DNA from: Berberis thunbergii
Lineage: Eukaryota > Streptophyta > Magnoliopsida > Ranunculales > Berberidaceae
Reading direction: 5' to 3'
Length of the DNA stretch: 64,000 bases
Assembly (NCBI GenBank): GCA_003290165.1
Contig: QNQO01005880.1
Span: forward strand, 124,001-188,000
The notes under the pieces were generated by a model that was not told the DNA's origin, did not search any database, and was given only the letters and a program-made list of their open reading frames with translations. Below, piece after piece: positions 51,324 through 64,000 of the stretch. The position numbers and the translations under genes are program-made. Every line of letters starts with the position of its first letter. The first letter of the stretch is position 1.

Positions 51324-51559
51324 GATTACATCTTATAGGTAAGTATAATTCAGCACGTGCATCAAGTAAGTAAAATTTAATGACTTTTTATTAAATTTAA
51401 AAACAGCATTTACAACCTCTGATCAACAAATTCCAGCAATTGCTTTCAAGCAATTCATTACAGCAGAAATTTAGATTATTCACAATTCATTACAGCACGT
51501 GCATCAATTCATTACAGCAGAAACAACATTTACAATTCGACATTGTGTAGTCCATTGCA

Positions 51560-51727
51560 TCCTCCTGGAGCTTTTCTTTTCTCAATTACTTTCAAAACTG
51601 CATGGCCAGCAGCTATACATACGGGATTTCCACCAAAGGTGTTGAAGTAACTATGATGCGTCAAGACCTGTGCAATCTCAGGGGTTGTAACAACAGCACC
51701 AAGCCGAATGCCATTTCCAATACCCTG
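51560..51727 (-). pseudogene. Alanine-glyoxylate aminotransferase 2-type fragment, in CACTA-E
   Basis: One exon reading [40 protein letters not shown] and [31 protein letters not shown]....[10 protein letters not shown] is the conserved class-III aminotransferase stretch just after the PLP lysine in plant AGT2-like mitochondrial enzymes. Only about 55 codons are present. Confidence 0.82.
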
Positions 51728-52198
51728 AACATATCACAGCAACAAACATATCAGCAGACTGAAAGTAACATTTACAACACAAAATGTCCGTAGAAAAACT
51801 TAACAAAGATGCTACAATAACATAAACTTACGATACTGAAAATAAATAAAACCACTATTACCACACAGTGAAATACTGAAGAAGACAACTGATGGGAGTT
51901 TTCAATTTCTCTCATTAATTAGAAAACAAATAGAATAACAAAAACTTACTTTTGTGTACTTAGAAATGTGTACTCAATGACGTGGTACAAAAAATATAAG
52001 ATTCCATCAAACCCACTGTTAATAAGTGCAAGGACAAAGACCATATGAAAAAAGAAGTGCTTACAATGTCAGCTGGAAGCTGTCTGAAATGCAAGTGAAG
52101 GGAAAAGAAATAAAAACAAGAAAATGTTCTATGAGTTATCATCAAAGGGAAACTGCTTGAAGGATGAGGGAAGATTGCTATGCATGGTATTGAGAGAA
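51728..52198. other. Stretch without recognised gene (CACTA-E interior)
   Basis: AT-rich, intron-like; no supported exon. Confidence 0.4.
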
Positions 52199-52561
52199 GC
52201 CTTTTAACTATAAGTAGTGGGACCAGTTTGATTTAAGAACCACATAGAGGTGAAGCTTATAGAAAGTCCAAGCAATCCACTTGCAGTTGCCACAACCCAA
52301 AAGAATGGATCCCTGACAACATCCCTGCAGACAGAGAACAGTAAACATTAGAATGTGGAACATTAAACAATTCCCAGCAGTCACGAGAGAGGACAGTAGG
52401 CTTACACTTTGTAAACATATTCCCATTCACCAAATACAATAATCAAAAAAGTTGCAAATGGCAAAGATAATGCATTGTTTAGCAACACCATTGAAACTTC
52501 ATTAAGAGACCCAGATGGGGTTGATTGCTTTGCAGTGTCCATGACCCGCCTTAGGGTCAGC
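52199..52561 (-). pseudogene. GONST-type nucleotide-sugar transporter fragment (two exons), in CACTA-E
   Basis: The upstream exon (about 52561-52408) reads LTLRRVMDTAKQSTPSGSLN EVSMVLLNNALSLPFATF; the second (about 52324-52199) reads DVVRDPFFWVVATASGLLGL SISFTSMWFLNQTGPTTYS. LNE.SMVLLNN.LSLPF and SF.SMWFL.QT..TTYS are the TMT motif region of GDP-mannose transporters of the GONST1 group (Golgi). Introns are kept, frames are open, and other membrane helices are missing. Confidence 0.82.
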
Positions 52562-53273
52562 TGAGAAGGAACAAACAGCAAAAATCAATTGGTCAGTAAA
52601 CAGAGGCTAAGAAAAAAACCAAAATCTTTCCCTAGGCATATTCATCCACAAGGCAACCAACATTTTTATTGAGTAAACTGAACGAGGAAAACAATAAACA
52701 AGCGTCCCTAACCCAACCATAGTAATATCTTCACTAAAGTCTTCAAACTTGAAAGAGAACAAAACAAACACTGAGAGTGTATGAGAATGCCAAGAACAGA
52801 CTGACAGAGAGAACCTTGCCCCTTTTAACATATACCACCTCACAAAATTTTAAGTTATATTAAATTTCAATGCGATGAAACAGAACAGTCAGAAGCAGCT
52901 CTAATATGTTAGGTATTGTAGAGCATGGTATTTGTTACAGAGTAAAGAAAACAATTGATCAGGCTAATGAAAATCACATACTTTCAATTTATTTCTGCAA
53001 CTCCCCAGTCTTCACTGATTCACAATCACTATGAAAGGGTAACGAGCTACTCCTACTAGAATAACAGATGGAAATAGATTTGACACACAATGTCCTGGTG
53101 GCATTTACTTCTAGTTCTAATAAGAAATCACAGGAGAAGAATCTTTGAATTGTTACACTATTTTCAATGCAAAATAGAAGTCTCAGATAGTTAATAAAGA
53201 TCAATGTTAAATTGGATCATGAAATTGTCAAAATTTCGGATGATATTTGTTTTTATCCAAATTAAAATACTTA
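52562..53273. other. Stretch without recognised gene (CACTA-E interior)
   Basis: No conserved exon. The minus ORFs at 52607-52843 and 52989-53204 have no family signature. Confidence 0.4.
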
Positions 53274-54935
<1,662 letters not shown>

Positions 54936-55892
54936 ATGGAAATGATGTACAGTTATTAAAAGTAGATATCTGATAAGAAATATTTCACAGCCTAATAGTT
55001 TTAGTCCATTTATAAGACGCCAAAAGAAAATTGACCACAGCATTGTAATCTGAAAGATATTTTCAGCCCATATTGAATTTTTTTAACTCACGTTGGGTAT
55101 TCAGCTCAGTTTTATCACATTCATCTGAAGTTGCTTCATCCTCATGAGAAGCCGAAGGACTAACAATGTATGAAGTCCCCAGTATAACACCTGCTCAGCA
55201 AACAGGATGGGAATATTGGATGAATAGTATTATGTCCATTGCTACAAGTATACATAAAGCACTTACTGATTCGAAACTTCACAGTATACATGTCCAGACT
55301 CCAGTATAATTAATCCATGTTAATTATAAATCCACTCTTAACAGATATTCATAGTACGTCCTCTAAAGAACACATCAGTACATTGGTCAAAATAGAAAAG
55401 AAGTATAAGTGAACTGAAGCTTAGAAGTTTCATCATTCATCGGACAGCTTTGTTTGAAATGCACTAAAAGTCCTTGTCTTTGTTGCCTGGGATTTATTTG
55501 AAAAAACATTTTCAAGGTACTATCAAACACCTTTTGTTTTATATCTTTCCATTGTTTGATGCCATAATACAACTATGATTCGATTTATATTAGGAAACTA
55601 CATGATGTAAAATATAAAAAGTAAACATGATTCAACTTATATTTAAAGTTCTATCACTTTTGGAAAGTAAATGTGATCAAAGGCATAATTTTCTTAATAA
55701 GTGGAAACTCCTAATAGCTAAACCTGAAACTTGTATTGCTTTTCTGAATGGTATAGTTGGCTAGGATATCATGCAAAATTATAAAGAAATCTTTTTGTGA
55801 AAAAACAATCAACCAAATCATGAATTATTTGAGAGCAGTGTTGAAATTCCTCAACCAGGACTTTCACAAGATTTCGTTAAACTTTATCTTAC
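54936..55892. other. Stretch without recognised gene (CACTA-E interior)
   Basis: No supported exon; sequence around 55100-55190 might be the altered N-terminal CDPK region but has no motif. Confidence 0.35.
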
Positions 55893-56180
55893 CTCTCTAT
55901 TGACATAGGATGGCCCAACACAAAGAGCGTCGATGTCAGCTCCAGGACCGTGGACCTGTTCCGTCAAATTTAACCATAGCAAGTATGGTATATCCAGAAT
56001 CAAGCAGATCAATTGCCACATCAAACGAATAAATAAATAACAAGCATAATAAAGGAAACCTTTTCACATAACTTACCCCTAGGCGGTACGATCTGAATGT
56101 ACATATAATTGAATTTGCATCTTGAACCATCTGATCTGTGTAGCCTTTCGGACAAGTCAATTGCTTCACCCAAACTTTTG
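55893..56180 (-). pseudogene. Poly(A) polymerase (PAPS) fragment, in CACTA-E
   Basis: Exons at about 56180-56092 (WVKQLTCPKGYTDQMVQDAN, then CTFRSYRLG) and 55955-55893 ([20 protein letters not shown] E). In plant poly(A) polymerases this is VKQLT...[37 protein letters not shown], including the catalytic aspartates of GADID. The first catalytic motif GS is RS here (FGSYRLG to FRSYRLG), a damaging change. The rest of the enzyme is missing. Confidence 0.88.
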
Positions 56181-57020
56181 CAATCTAAAACATGAATCAA
56201 AATGATGAAAATTATCAACAAAGAAAAATAAAATAAAGCTAAGAATGGAAAGCTTTTCTAAATTGCAGGCACAATATAACAAACAATCTAACCAAATGGT
56301 CTATGTAGCTACAAAATTTAGGAAGCTTAGGGTGTGACACGGAAAAAAAAGCATTACATTTGAAGAAATTTATGTGGTTCATCACTCCTAGTGTGGTTTC
56401 ATGGGTGTAGACTGTATAGTTACAAATGAAGGTTCCGCCGACTAACTTAAGTGCTTACACAACCCTGGCAAGGACCAAAAATGATGTCCCCTGCAGTAAC
56501 ATATCAAATCAGCTAATTAGAATAGAGTTTGCCAAAGAGACCAAAACTCAAGAAAATCATCACAATATGTTACTTATATATCATCATTGAAGACAAGATG
56601 AGTTTTGCGATATTTTGACAGGAAATGTTGTAAAGTTACCGGTCCGGCCAGTTTCCCTCTTCTGCCTTAGTAAAAAAGTGCTATTGTCATGTGCTATTAA
56701 TGGTTAGTTGTGGTGTAGTGTGAACATGCAACCTACCATTGCATTCAAAGAGTTTCGCATAGTTGTTTCATGCAAATTTACCACTCTCATGTAAGAACAA
56801 AACAGAAATCTCAACTGAATCAGTAAGAAGAAACACAAAACAACCTAAACTAAAACAACAAAGTAAAGATGTTCAAGACAAGCTTTTCACAAGTACCAAG
56901 TCCAAAGAGGTGAAAACTGAAAACCCAAGAGACATGAACAAGGTATAAATTGGGATTTGAGAGAAAAACAGATCCCAAAAAAAAAATACTTTGGTTGAAA
57001 GGAAGTTAAAAGAAAATTAC
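56181..57020. other. Stretch without recognised gene (CACTA-E interior)
   Basis: Separates the poly(A) polymerase and IDD fragments. No supported exon. Confidence 0.4.
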
Positions 57021-57153
57021 CTTGAGAAAAGGGTACCACAATCACATCTGTATTCTCTTGTTCCACAAGTCTTTGAATGAGCTTTCCAATCAGATTGAAC
57101 TGCATATCTCTTTGAGCACTTCTCACATTTCCATTTCTTCTCACCATGTTTTC

Positions 57154-57495
57154 TGTTAGGAACCCAGCTCCAGTAGGTCACCATGTTAGTAACAAGTCCT
57201 ATTTTAGTAAGAAGTCATGTTTAGGTAAGTCAGTAGGCAAGAGTCCTAATTTAGTTGAACTAGGTAAGTCAGTAAGTGAGTCCTAATTTAGTTGAACTTC
57301 GATATTAAGATGAGTCTGGTTAGGAATCTAGAACGTAGAATTCTCTATATAAAGTCTATCAATTGTAATCAGAAGTTTCATCAATCAAATAACTTTTCTA
57401 AACTTGGTGGCTGATCTCCAATCAATGGATCAATAGGTGGTTCGATCTCCAATTAAAAGATCGATTATCTTAGCTTCCGGTATCGGATGCTATCA
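57154..57495 (+). repeat. 5' LTR of TR-GAG element
   Basis: 342 bp, TGTTAGGAACCC ... GCTATCA. A TATATAAA box lies at 57346-57353; the other LTR has TATAAA after a 2-bp loss. Confidence 0.93.
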
Positions 57496-57497
57496 TC

Positions 57498-57509
57498 TGG
57501 TATCAGAGC
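57498..57509 (+). promoter_or_regulatory. Primer-binding site, initiator tRNA-Met type
   Basis: TGGTATCAGAGC two bases after the 5' LTR, complementary to the 3' end of initiator tRNA-Met. Confidence 0.92.
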
Positions 57510-57634
57510 ATCCTCGATTCTTACCAAAAATTTTTTCTTGTTATTTCGTTCTTCACCATCATCAACACCCTCTCACAGTTCTTCATTCAAAAAAAAAAAA
57601 AAAAAAAAAAAAAAACCTCGCCCAAACCTACACC

Positions 57635-58549
57635 ATGACTGTCAAAGAACTCGAAGAACAGGTTGCTGCCATTAACGCCCAATTGGGAACAATGGCTTCA
57701 CATATCCACACCCTCCTCCAAGATCGCCAAACTCAATCACAGACCATTGCCCAAATATTGCAAACTCTTCAATCCACTGGGTCGTCACAATCAGAACCTA
57801 CTCACCGCAACAATCCGCTAGGCGGCAATTTACAAGGTCGACCCCTTCGCATTGACTTCCCTCGGTTTGATGGCGGTGATCCCGAAGGTTGGCTTTTCCA
57901 AGCCGAAATTTTTTTTTAGCTTAACCAGGTTGCGGTAAATCAGAAAGTCACCTTGGCTGCGATCCACTTGAAAGGCGACGTCGTCGCTTGGTACCGATGG
58001 ATTAGACAATCCATCAGCGATCTTTCTTGGGAACAATTTTTCAAGGCCATCTGTTCCAGGTTCGGTTCCCGCAAACACATTGATCCATGCAGCTCTCTTT
58101 CGAAATTGACACAAACAGGGACGGTTCGTGAGTATATTACGGCCTTTGAGAATCTCATCAACTTGGTTCCTGGATTGCTCGAACCTCATCAAGTCAATAT
58201 GTTCCTTTCAGGTTTACGTGCCGATATTCAGTCTGGTGTGCGCTTGCTTAAACCTGCGAGCTTGACCCAAGCTTTTGATTTAGCGTTATGCCAAGAGGAC
58301 ACTATCATTGCGACTACGGCTTATTCCTCTGTTCCGCCTAATTTTAAGACTCCTGCCCCAACTCCCACCTTGCCTTCTGGCATGAAGCGACTAACTTGGG
58401 CCAAACAAAAAGAACGTCTCGAGAAAGGCTTATGTTTCAACTGCGACGAAACCTTTAAACCAGGACATCACTGTCTGAAACCGCAATTACTTTTCCTGGA
58501 CGGGGATTCTCCGAAAGACAACGTCGTTATTTTGGATGAGTTTGGTTAG
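57635..58549 (+). pseudogene. gag: TR-GAG gag protein with one internal stop
   Basis: Starts at MTVKELEEQVAAINAQLGTM (coiled-coil-like) and contains RIDFPRFDGGDPEGWLFQAE, a TAG at about 57917-57919, then in the same frame VTLAAIHLKGDVVAWYRW, RSRFGSR-type sequence, GLRADIQSGVRLLKPASLTQ and one zinc knuckle CFNCDETFKPGHHC (58436-58475). This is the Ty3/gypsy-type gag fold, supplying the capsid. The frame stays open on both sides of the stop, which lies next to a run of nine T. Translation ends at 58547-58549. Confidence 0.92.
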
Positions 58550-58610
58550 GAAACTAGGTCGTTACTAGTTTTCAGGCTTGAGGACAAGCCGTGTTTCAAG
58601 GGGTCCGGGA

Positions 58611-58950
58611 TGTTAGGAACCCAGCTCCAGTAGGTCACCATGTTAGTAACAAGTCCTATTTTAGTAAGAAGTCATGTTTAGGTAAGTCAGTAGGCAAGAG
58701 TCCTAATTTAGTTGAACTAGGTAAGTCAGTAGGTGAGTCCTAATTTAGTTGAACTTCGATATTAAGATGAGTCTGGTTAGGAATCTAGAACGTAGAATTC
58801 TCTATAAAGTCTATCAATTGTAATCAGAAGTTTCATCAATCAAATAACTTTTCTAAACTTGGTGGCTGATCTCCAATCAATGGATCAATAGGTGGTTCGA
58901 TCTCCAATCAAAAGATCGATTATCTAAGCTTCCGGTATCGGCTCCTATCA
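58611..58950 (+). repeat. 3' LTR of TR-GAG element
   Basis: 340 bp, nearly identical to the 5' LTR, preceded by AAGGGGTCCGGGA as the probable polypurine tract. Confidence 0.93.
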
Positions 58951-59219
58951 TTTTCTACAATAGTGTTTTTTAATCCCAGTGAGGTAACCAAGTTCCCTTG
59001 AAGGGTTGTGGTGAACACACGAATTCTCCGGGCATACATACACTTTTTTCCTAATCTCTGTTGAACCCCTTTGCCTCAGTTTCCATGGAAGGTTATGTCC
59101 TCTTCTATGCAGTTGAAGATTCTGATCTCTTTGAAAACCCTTGCTGCATACTTCACACACATATCTATTTGTAGCCAATAGTGACCTTGGGGACAAAGCA
59201 ACCACTTCTGCCTCCGGGT

Positions 59220-60940
59220 CTAAAAATTCAATGGGGTTCAATATTAGTACTTGAAAGCTGTATGTATATACACACAAACAATGCAATAATAAGACTTGAA
59301 TCAGAAAGGCATCATTTGATACAAGGCCAAAAAAAAAAAAAATCTCGTAAGAGGCGATGATGATGATGGATGATTCCTATAGTCACTATCTATCTATGCT
59401 TGCTTGTCTGAGCAACTCTGCAAGCACACACATAAGGCACCTCAAACCCATCATTCCATGAAGAAAATAACCACACAGTGCAATGGGTTTTCCCTCAAAA
59501 TCTCAACCCAGTCACTCCATTGTGTAAACCAATAGAGACATACAAATCAAATAAGCCATATCACTATCTTGGTATTCTTATTTAGAGTCAGTAGGACTTG
59601 TGCTTTTATCTTAGAGCTCTAGTAATGATTGCTTTGGAAGTCTATTAGGATAAGGGGTGGCAAAATAGGGGTTTTTTTTTTCAAAATAAAATAAAAATTA
59701 ATGACTAGAAGAAGGGAGGAATAGACCAAGAATCCAAGCCCCACCCCTTTTCTCTTGATTCAAGTCACCAAATGTGACGTAGGCACTTCCTGGCTTATCC
59801 ATTGGACCTGATATAAAACACCCAAACCCTAAAAAGGACATGGCTTTGAATGGAATGATATTAAAAGGAGGGGTTGATTAACAAGAAGACTTAGAAGAAA
59901 CTTGTAAAGCTTGGGTAGTAAAGGCTACAGAGGTTCTCACAAAACAAATGATTTTAAGACCCAATGCAAGCATGATTGGTTCATTGATTGATTCTTATTA
60001 GCTAAGTTTTTTTTTGTTTGTAATAATGTGTATCTTTTACAATAGTCTTACCCCTCCAAAAGGCTCTGGTCTCATGGTTTCAGTGGTACGCTTAACCACT
60101 TTGAATCTTATCAGCTAAACCCTTTTTCCCTTATGGTCAGATACGTATCTAGCTAGTAAAGTTGGATAATGTAATGTTGTTGTGTCTAACACTTGGAATA
60201 ATTTTTAGTTGGGAATAAATATATGGCAAAGAGATGCAGAGCATGATTCTTCACTAATTTACATATCACATTTGTTGACAATCAATCATTTCTTTTGAGA
60301 TGGCTCAGAATGTGTAGGATGGATAATTGCGGCACTTCTCAAGTTTTATGTAGCTTAAACTTGATCTTTGAATGTTGGTAGAACATATTAATGCAATGCA
60401 ACAAAATGCATAATTAGTAATGTCCAAGTTTTGGTAAGTTATATGAGATCAGATGGTCTATTTGCAATAGGAGAACTCCTCAACTGGGGACATCTAATGT
60501 AGGTTTAGGCATGAATTGGGGAATAATAAGAAGGTGAGCATTTCGATGGAGAGAATATCCTACACAGCTACACTACTTAAACTTGTACATGGCAGACTCG
60601 AGATCAACATGTAATGTGCAAAATTGTTCTCTCAAGTTGCTTTCATTAATCAACTTAATATGCAAATTACATCAATGAATGGAAAATTTTCCCAAAACAA
60701 AAAAATTTATCGTTATCACAAATGTTTCGGACTTCAAGTAAATCTATTTTTGCTTCCATTCACATATGGCTTTCATATAAAAAAATGTAAATTTTACCCG
60801 TTTTCTACCCAAATTGTTAAAATAAAAAATATGGGTTTCATCCAACATAGCTCAAATTCATCAAATGTATCTAAAAACCCAAAAATCCATTCACACAAGC
60901 TATAGATCTATATTTTAAAACTGCTTAATGAGAAAAATAC
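59220..60940. other. Stretch without recognised gene (CACTA-E interior)
   Basis: AT-rich; probably intron/upstream sequence captured with the IDD exon. No supported exon on either strand. Confidence 0.4.
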
Positions 60941-61070
60941 CTTGTCGAAGGTAAAAACCCTATCAATTTGTTTCCCAGCAATGTTTTGAGACACTGCGAC
61001 CTCTCTTTGGTAGTCGTTGCAGGTAACCACTTGCGGCGCATTGCTCTGCAACTCCTTGTCGTTGAATGGC
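60941..61070 (-). pseudogene. Kinesin-5 motor-domain fragment (one exon), in CACTA-E
   Basis: After TTTAG: PFNDKELQSNAPQVVTCNDY and QREVAVSQNIAGKQIDRVFT FDK, then a GTATT donor. RPLN..EL...AP.VVTCNDYQREVAVSQNIAGK.IDRVFTFDKVF is the start of the motor domain of plant kinesin-5 (spindle motor). The ATP-binding loop and the rest of the motor are missing. It is the first in order of six same-strand fragments in CACTA-E. Confidence 0.9.
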
Positions 61071-61239
61071 CTAAACAACGGATGAAAACACAAGAAATTA
61101 GTACACAAATGAGAGAGTCCAAAGCAAGTAAATTCATCAAATCAAGAGAGTGAAGTGAAACAAAAGAGAAAGATTCGAAATTTTGAGAAACCCTAAAGTT
61201 GGATTCGCTTAACTGCAAATCGAAGAGAGGGTTCGAAAT

Positions 61240-61480
61240 GAGAAGTGGATCTAATTTAATCGAGAGAGAAATCGATCGATCTCTTCAACTTCTTTCTCCC
61301 TGTGCCCTCCCTCTTCCTGTGTCGTCTCCCTCGATCTCTCTGTATCTCGATTTCTCTCCCTCACTCTCTCCCTGGATATATCTCTCCCCCTCCATCTTTT
61401 TTCTCCCTGAACTGTCTCTCGATCTCTCTCTCATTGGGTCTCTCGATCTCTCTCTTTCTCGATCTCTTTTGGTATGAAAT
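61240..61480. repeat. CT-rich low-complexity tract (CGATCTCTCT)n-like
   Basis: Degenerate repeats of TCTCTCGATCTCTCTC and CCCTC. The plus ORFs at 61199-61484 are products of this tract. Confidence 0.85.
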
Positions 61481-61675
61481 ATGAGTATTTGGGCGAGAGC
61501 GAGGGAGGAGAGTGATGCATATATGCTGAGTGAAATTTTTGGTTAAGCGCCAAAAGACCCGCCTGAATTTAGATAGCTTTTTAACTGTGTCATGTCCTTA
61601 GAATTTTGGTTTTTATAGCATAAACGTTAAAACCGCTATTGTCAATTGCTATTAATAGGTAATTTTGGTGTAGTG

Positions 61676-62222
61676 AATGTGGTCTCCAGAAACCTTACAA
61701 CGCCTGCCCTCGAAATGCTGGACGGTTTTTTCCATTCTTCGTCTTCCTGGCTTTCCCTAACCCCATTTGGAAATTGACGAAGAGGGGTCTAACGTGGAGC
61801 TGGAGCTGCCCTCACAACAAGAAGAAGCGTCGTCATCCTATTCCCCTTGGATGATAGACATAGAAGAAGAATAAGAAGAAACAAGGTAGTATGGGTATCT
61901 ATATGTGAAAGAGAAGGTTTATCTTGATGAAACCCATCGTTTCCATAGGGCATACGAAGGGAAGAAGAACAAGATATTTGAAAAGGAAATCCAAAGGAGG
62001 ACACAAGAAAGTAAGGAGAGGCAATAAAAAGTTGTTTCTTTACAAAAAAAAAGTGATGTTTTATTTATAACGACGGTTAAAACAGTCGCAATTAATTATA
62101 CCCGCCGTTAAACAATATTAACCTGCGACAGTTCAATAATCGTCGTTAAGTAAGGTATTTAGCGACGGTATTTTTAAACCGTCGCTACATAACCGCCGCT
62201 ATTTTGCCAATTTCTTGTAGTG
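61676..62222. other. Right part of CACTA-C with subterminal repeats
   Basis: 61676-62040 has no recognised gene. From about 62065 come AACGACGGTTAAAACAGTCG and TTTAGCGACGGTATTTTTAA units, matching the left end at 36080-36360. Confidence 0.7.
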
Positions 62223-64000
62223 TTTTAACTAATGAGCAAGTCATTGAGGAATACAAAAATATGGCATATGAATCTTTTCTAACCGAACCAGACTAGTAAT
62301 CCTGTTAGGAAGATCTGAGTTCCTGAATTCACGACTAACTCCCTCCTTCTGAGCTCTATCTGCCAATGCATCTGCCACCGAATTAGCCTCCCTGAAAATA
62401 TGAAATCAACTAACCTCCATATGCGATACCAGTCGCTTAATCTCCCGCCAAGCATTTTCCAAGTACCATGGAATTTTAAAGTCGTCATAGAACTAGCCAC
62501 ACTATTTTTGAGTCCGATTGAGGGAGTACCTTTGACACATCCATCCTATTGCACGAAAGAAGACCCTCAATGACTGCTCGAACCTCCGCATAATTGTTTG
62601 TTCCTTCCCCAAGACACACTTGCTTTGCCACAAGACAATTGCCCAATTTTTTTCTAATAAAGATGTCAGTTATCGCCTTCTTATACCTTGACAAACCGTC
62701 TAGATTAAGAGCCACAACACCCTCAGGAGGGAACAACCAATAAATTACTCTATTTCCTTTCTAAGTTATCTCTGAGATAGGAAGACCAAGGGACATGATT
62801 AGTTTTTTATTCTCACTACCCTGCTTTGGAGAAAAAAACGAGTTAGCCAGGCGAAGACTCCTCCTAACATGCAATATAACTGTCATTAAACTTGGCTTAC
62901 CATTATCAAAATCACCTTGATACCACTGTTTCCAGATCTCCCAAACAATGAACATTGGAGTTAAGCAGTAGAGTAATGCCACATGTGACTTCTTATTGGC
63001 TTTCCTAAACTGTCAAAACGGTAGCGATTTTCGTTGGCCTTCTAACATGGACATAAAAAATAGCTTCGAAATGTCTCCAAACCCCTTTAGCCAGTCTACC
63101 CTCAAGAAAAAGGTGATTGAATGTTTCGACATTGGGTGAGTTACAACAAGAACATCTCGAGGATAAGCTTAGCCCACACCTATGAAGCTCCCCATCAACT
63201 TGGACGCCTCTTAATAGAAGCTTCCAAACAAAAAACTAAGATTTTAGACAACAAAGTAGACACCCAAATCTCATCAACTAAAGTGGTTTTACCCTTCTTG
63301 TCATGAAGTAAACCAAATGATACATGAAAGCTAAATATGCCATCCGGGTCCGGGCTCCAAATACAGGAGTCATTTCCCTGCTCTTTTCCCTTAATTCTGT
63401 CATCAAATAGAGTTTTTGCCAGGACTCTAAACTTGGGGTTAACCAATTGAAAATCCCCACTTCTAACCTCCGCAATCCTAGGCCAATTCCCTTGTATCTC
63501 CATATCCCTCTTTCTCAAGAAAACTTTCGTTAAGTTCTAGTTAGACGCAAAGAAACTCGAATTCCCATTACCAATTCACCATACACTATTTCCAACAAAA
63601 AACTGCTTTAAACTTCATGATCTCTTTCATAAACGGCGAGGCACTATTTCTCTCAACCTGATAGATCAATGGGACCCTGTCCTTCCTTTATTTACACCTC
63701 ATGAAATTTGACCATAGTGAATCAACATTTATCATATTCCATAGGGCCTTTAAACAAAAAGCCCTAGTGATTGTAAAAAGGTTCCTAGCTCCCATACCTC
63801 TTTCTGCTGTAGGGAAACAAATATTATCCCAAGAAATCCATTTCTTTATAAGATTGCCTTCACAATCTCCCAAAAGAAGTCCGCTAATATTTTATGTATC
63901 CGGGATATAACTTGTTGAGGGATGCACATGGCACTTAACATATAAACTCGAATAGAGTTCAAAACATGCCTAATCAAAACCAATCTCCCACCAGGCGATA
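62223..64000 (-). pseudogene. LINE ORF2 3' half (RT end, zf-RVT, RNase H), decayed
   Basis: From the right edge: RT C-terminal part GDCEGNLIKKWISWDNICFP (63873-63814) and GARNLFTITRAFCLKALWNM; IQGNWPRIAEVRSGDFQLVN (about 63500-63440) with CIWSPDPDGIFSFHVSF; the Cys/His zinc region (about 63190-63090); and RNase H with FPPEGVVALNLDGLSRYKKA and CLGEGTNNYAEVRAVIEGLL. The ORF closes near 62243 and the 3' UTR resumes at 36056. Several stops and shifts are present. Same family as the plus-strand LINE. Confidence 0.88.

Larger units (their letters stand above)
57154..58950 (+). mobile_element. TR-GAG-type LTR retrotransposon (1.8 kb), in IDD exon
   Basis: Two LTRs (57154-57495, 342 bp; 58611-58950, 340 bp) differ by five substitutions and one 2-bp indel. 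TG..CA ends, perfect 5-bp duplication TTTTC (57149-57153 and 58951-58955), an initiator-tRNA-Met primer site TGGTATCAGAGC at 57498-57509 and a purine-rich tract before the right LTR. It encodes only gag, with no protease, RT or integrase, matching the non-autonomous TR-GAG class. About 98.5% LTR identity marks it as one of the youngest insertions here. Confidence 0.95.
57021..59219 (-). pseudogene. IDD-type C2H2 zinc-finger exon, split by an LTR element
   Basis: One exon, 59219-58951, continues after the insertion at 57153-57021. It reads EAEVVALSPRSLLATNRYVC, EVCSKGFQRDQNLQLHRRGH and VYVCPENSCVHHNPSREL up to HYCRK, then after the insertion HGEKKWKCEKCSKRYAVQSD and TCGTREYRCDCGTLFS. This is the four-finger INDETERMINATE DOMAIN of plant IDD transcription factors, with the NLPWKL linker visible. 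The exon reads through in one frame across the insertion if one copy of the TTTTC duplication is dropped. A GTAATT donor follows. N-terminal nuclear signal and C-terminal regions are absent. Confidence 0.93.

Noticed and set aside
57437..57675. Upstream ORF extension before the TR-GAG gag start
   Set aside because: The upstream in-frame ATG lies in the LTR and reads through a run of about 25 A; the MTVKELEEQ start at 57635 is the more likely gag start.

Overview
This window is from a plant nuclear genome, most likely a eudicot. It is AT-rich, has GT..AG introns, carries plant retrotransposon lineages (Athila-type Ty3/gypsy, L1-like LINEs, CACTA/EnSpm), and the recognisable genes are plant families (NHX, YSL, CDPK, IDD zinc finger, OEP37). 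I cannot name the species. I find no intact host gene: nearly everything is transposon, or pieces of host genes inside transposons.

Layout. 1-6156: minus-strand Athila-like LTR retrotransposon (partial pol, gag, tRNA-Asp primer site, one 1.63 kb LTR). 6157-16335: a block of unrelated, intron-containing gene pieces, all on the minus strand (RDR twice, methionine synthase, OEP37, ABCB transporter, polygalacturonase, NHX, cyclin-like). 16336-26054: a complete CACTA element (TSD TTA) without visible transposase, carrying plus-strand pieces of nucleolin, an ATG1-type kinase, RABB1, a WD40 protein and a cinnamoyl-CoA-reductase-like gene. 26055-26198: right end of an older CACTA. 26199-26690: minus-strand LINE scrap. 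26691-34867: decayed plus-strand LINE ending in poly-A, with a 2.3 kb CACTA-like element at 32427-34768. 35366 to the right edge: a second, minus-strand LINE, tail-to-tail with the first, split by a 26 kb insertion at 36057-62222.

That insertion is itself nested. CACTA-C (36057-62222) carries SPX, alpha-tubulin, Ran and peroxidase pieces. It is interrupted by CACTA-D (38385-48184, TSD ACT), which has a decayed TNP2 transposase, a hAT-like insert holding a BRWD-type WD40 piece, and GH1, GLR, 5-phosphatase and YSL pieces. It is also interrupted by CACTA-E (51011-61675, TSD AAT), with kinesin-5, IDD, poly(A) polymerase, CDPK, GONST and AGT2 pieces. Inside the IDD exon sits a young 1.8 kb LTR-gag-LTR element (TSD TTTTC).

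The main observation is this repeated gene-fragment capture: within CACTA A, D and E and the left block the fragments all run one way, with introns and splice sites kept, so one read-through transcript could splice several into a chimeric RNA. Each CACTA element also has its own subterminal repeat. A second notable locus is a perfect 67-bp inverted duplication inside the peroxidase fragment, a candidate hairpin-RNA source. All gene names come from reading translations against remembered family signatures; no database search was possible.
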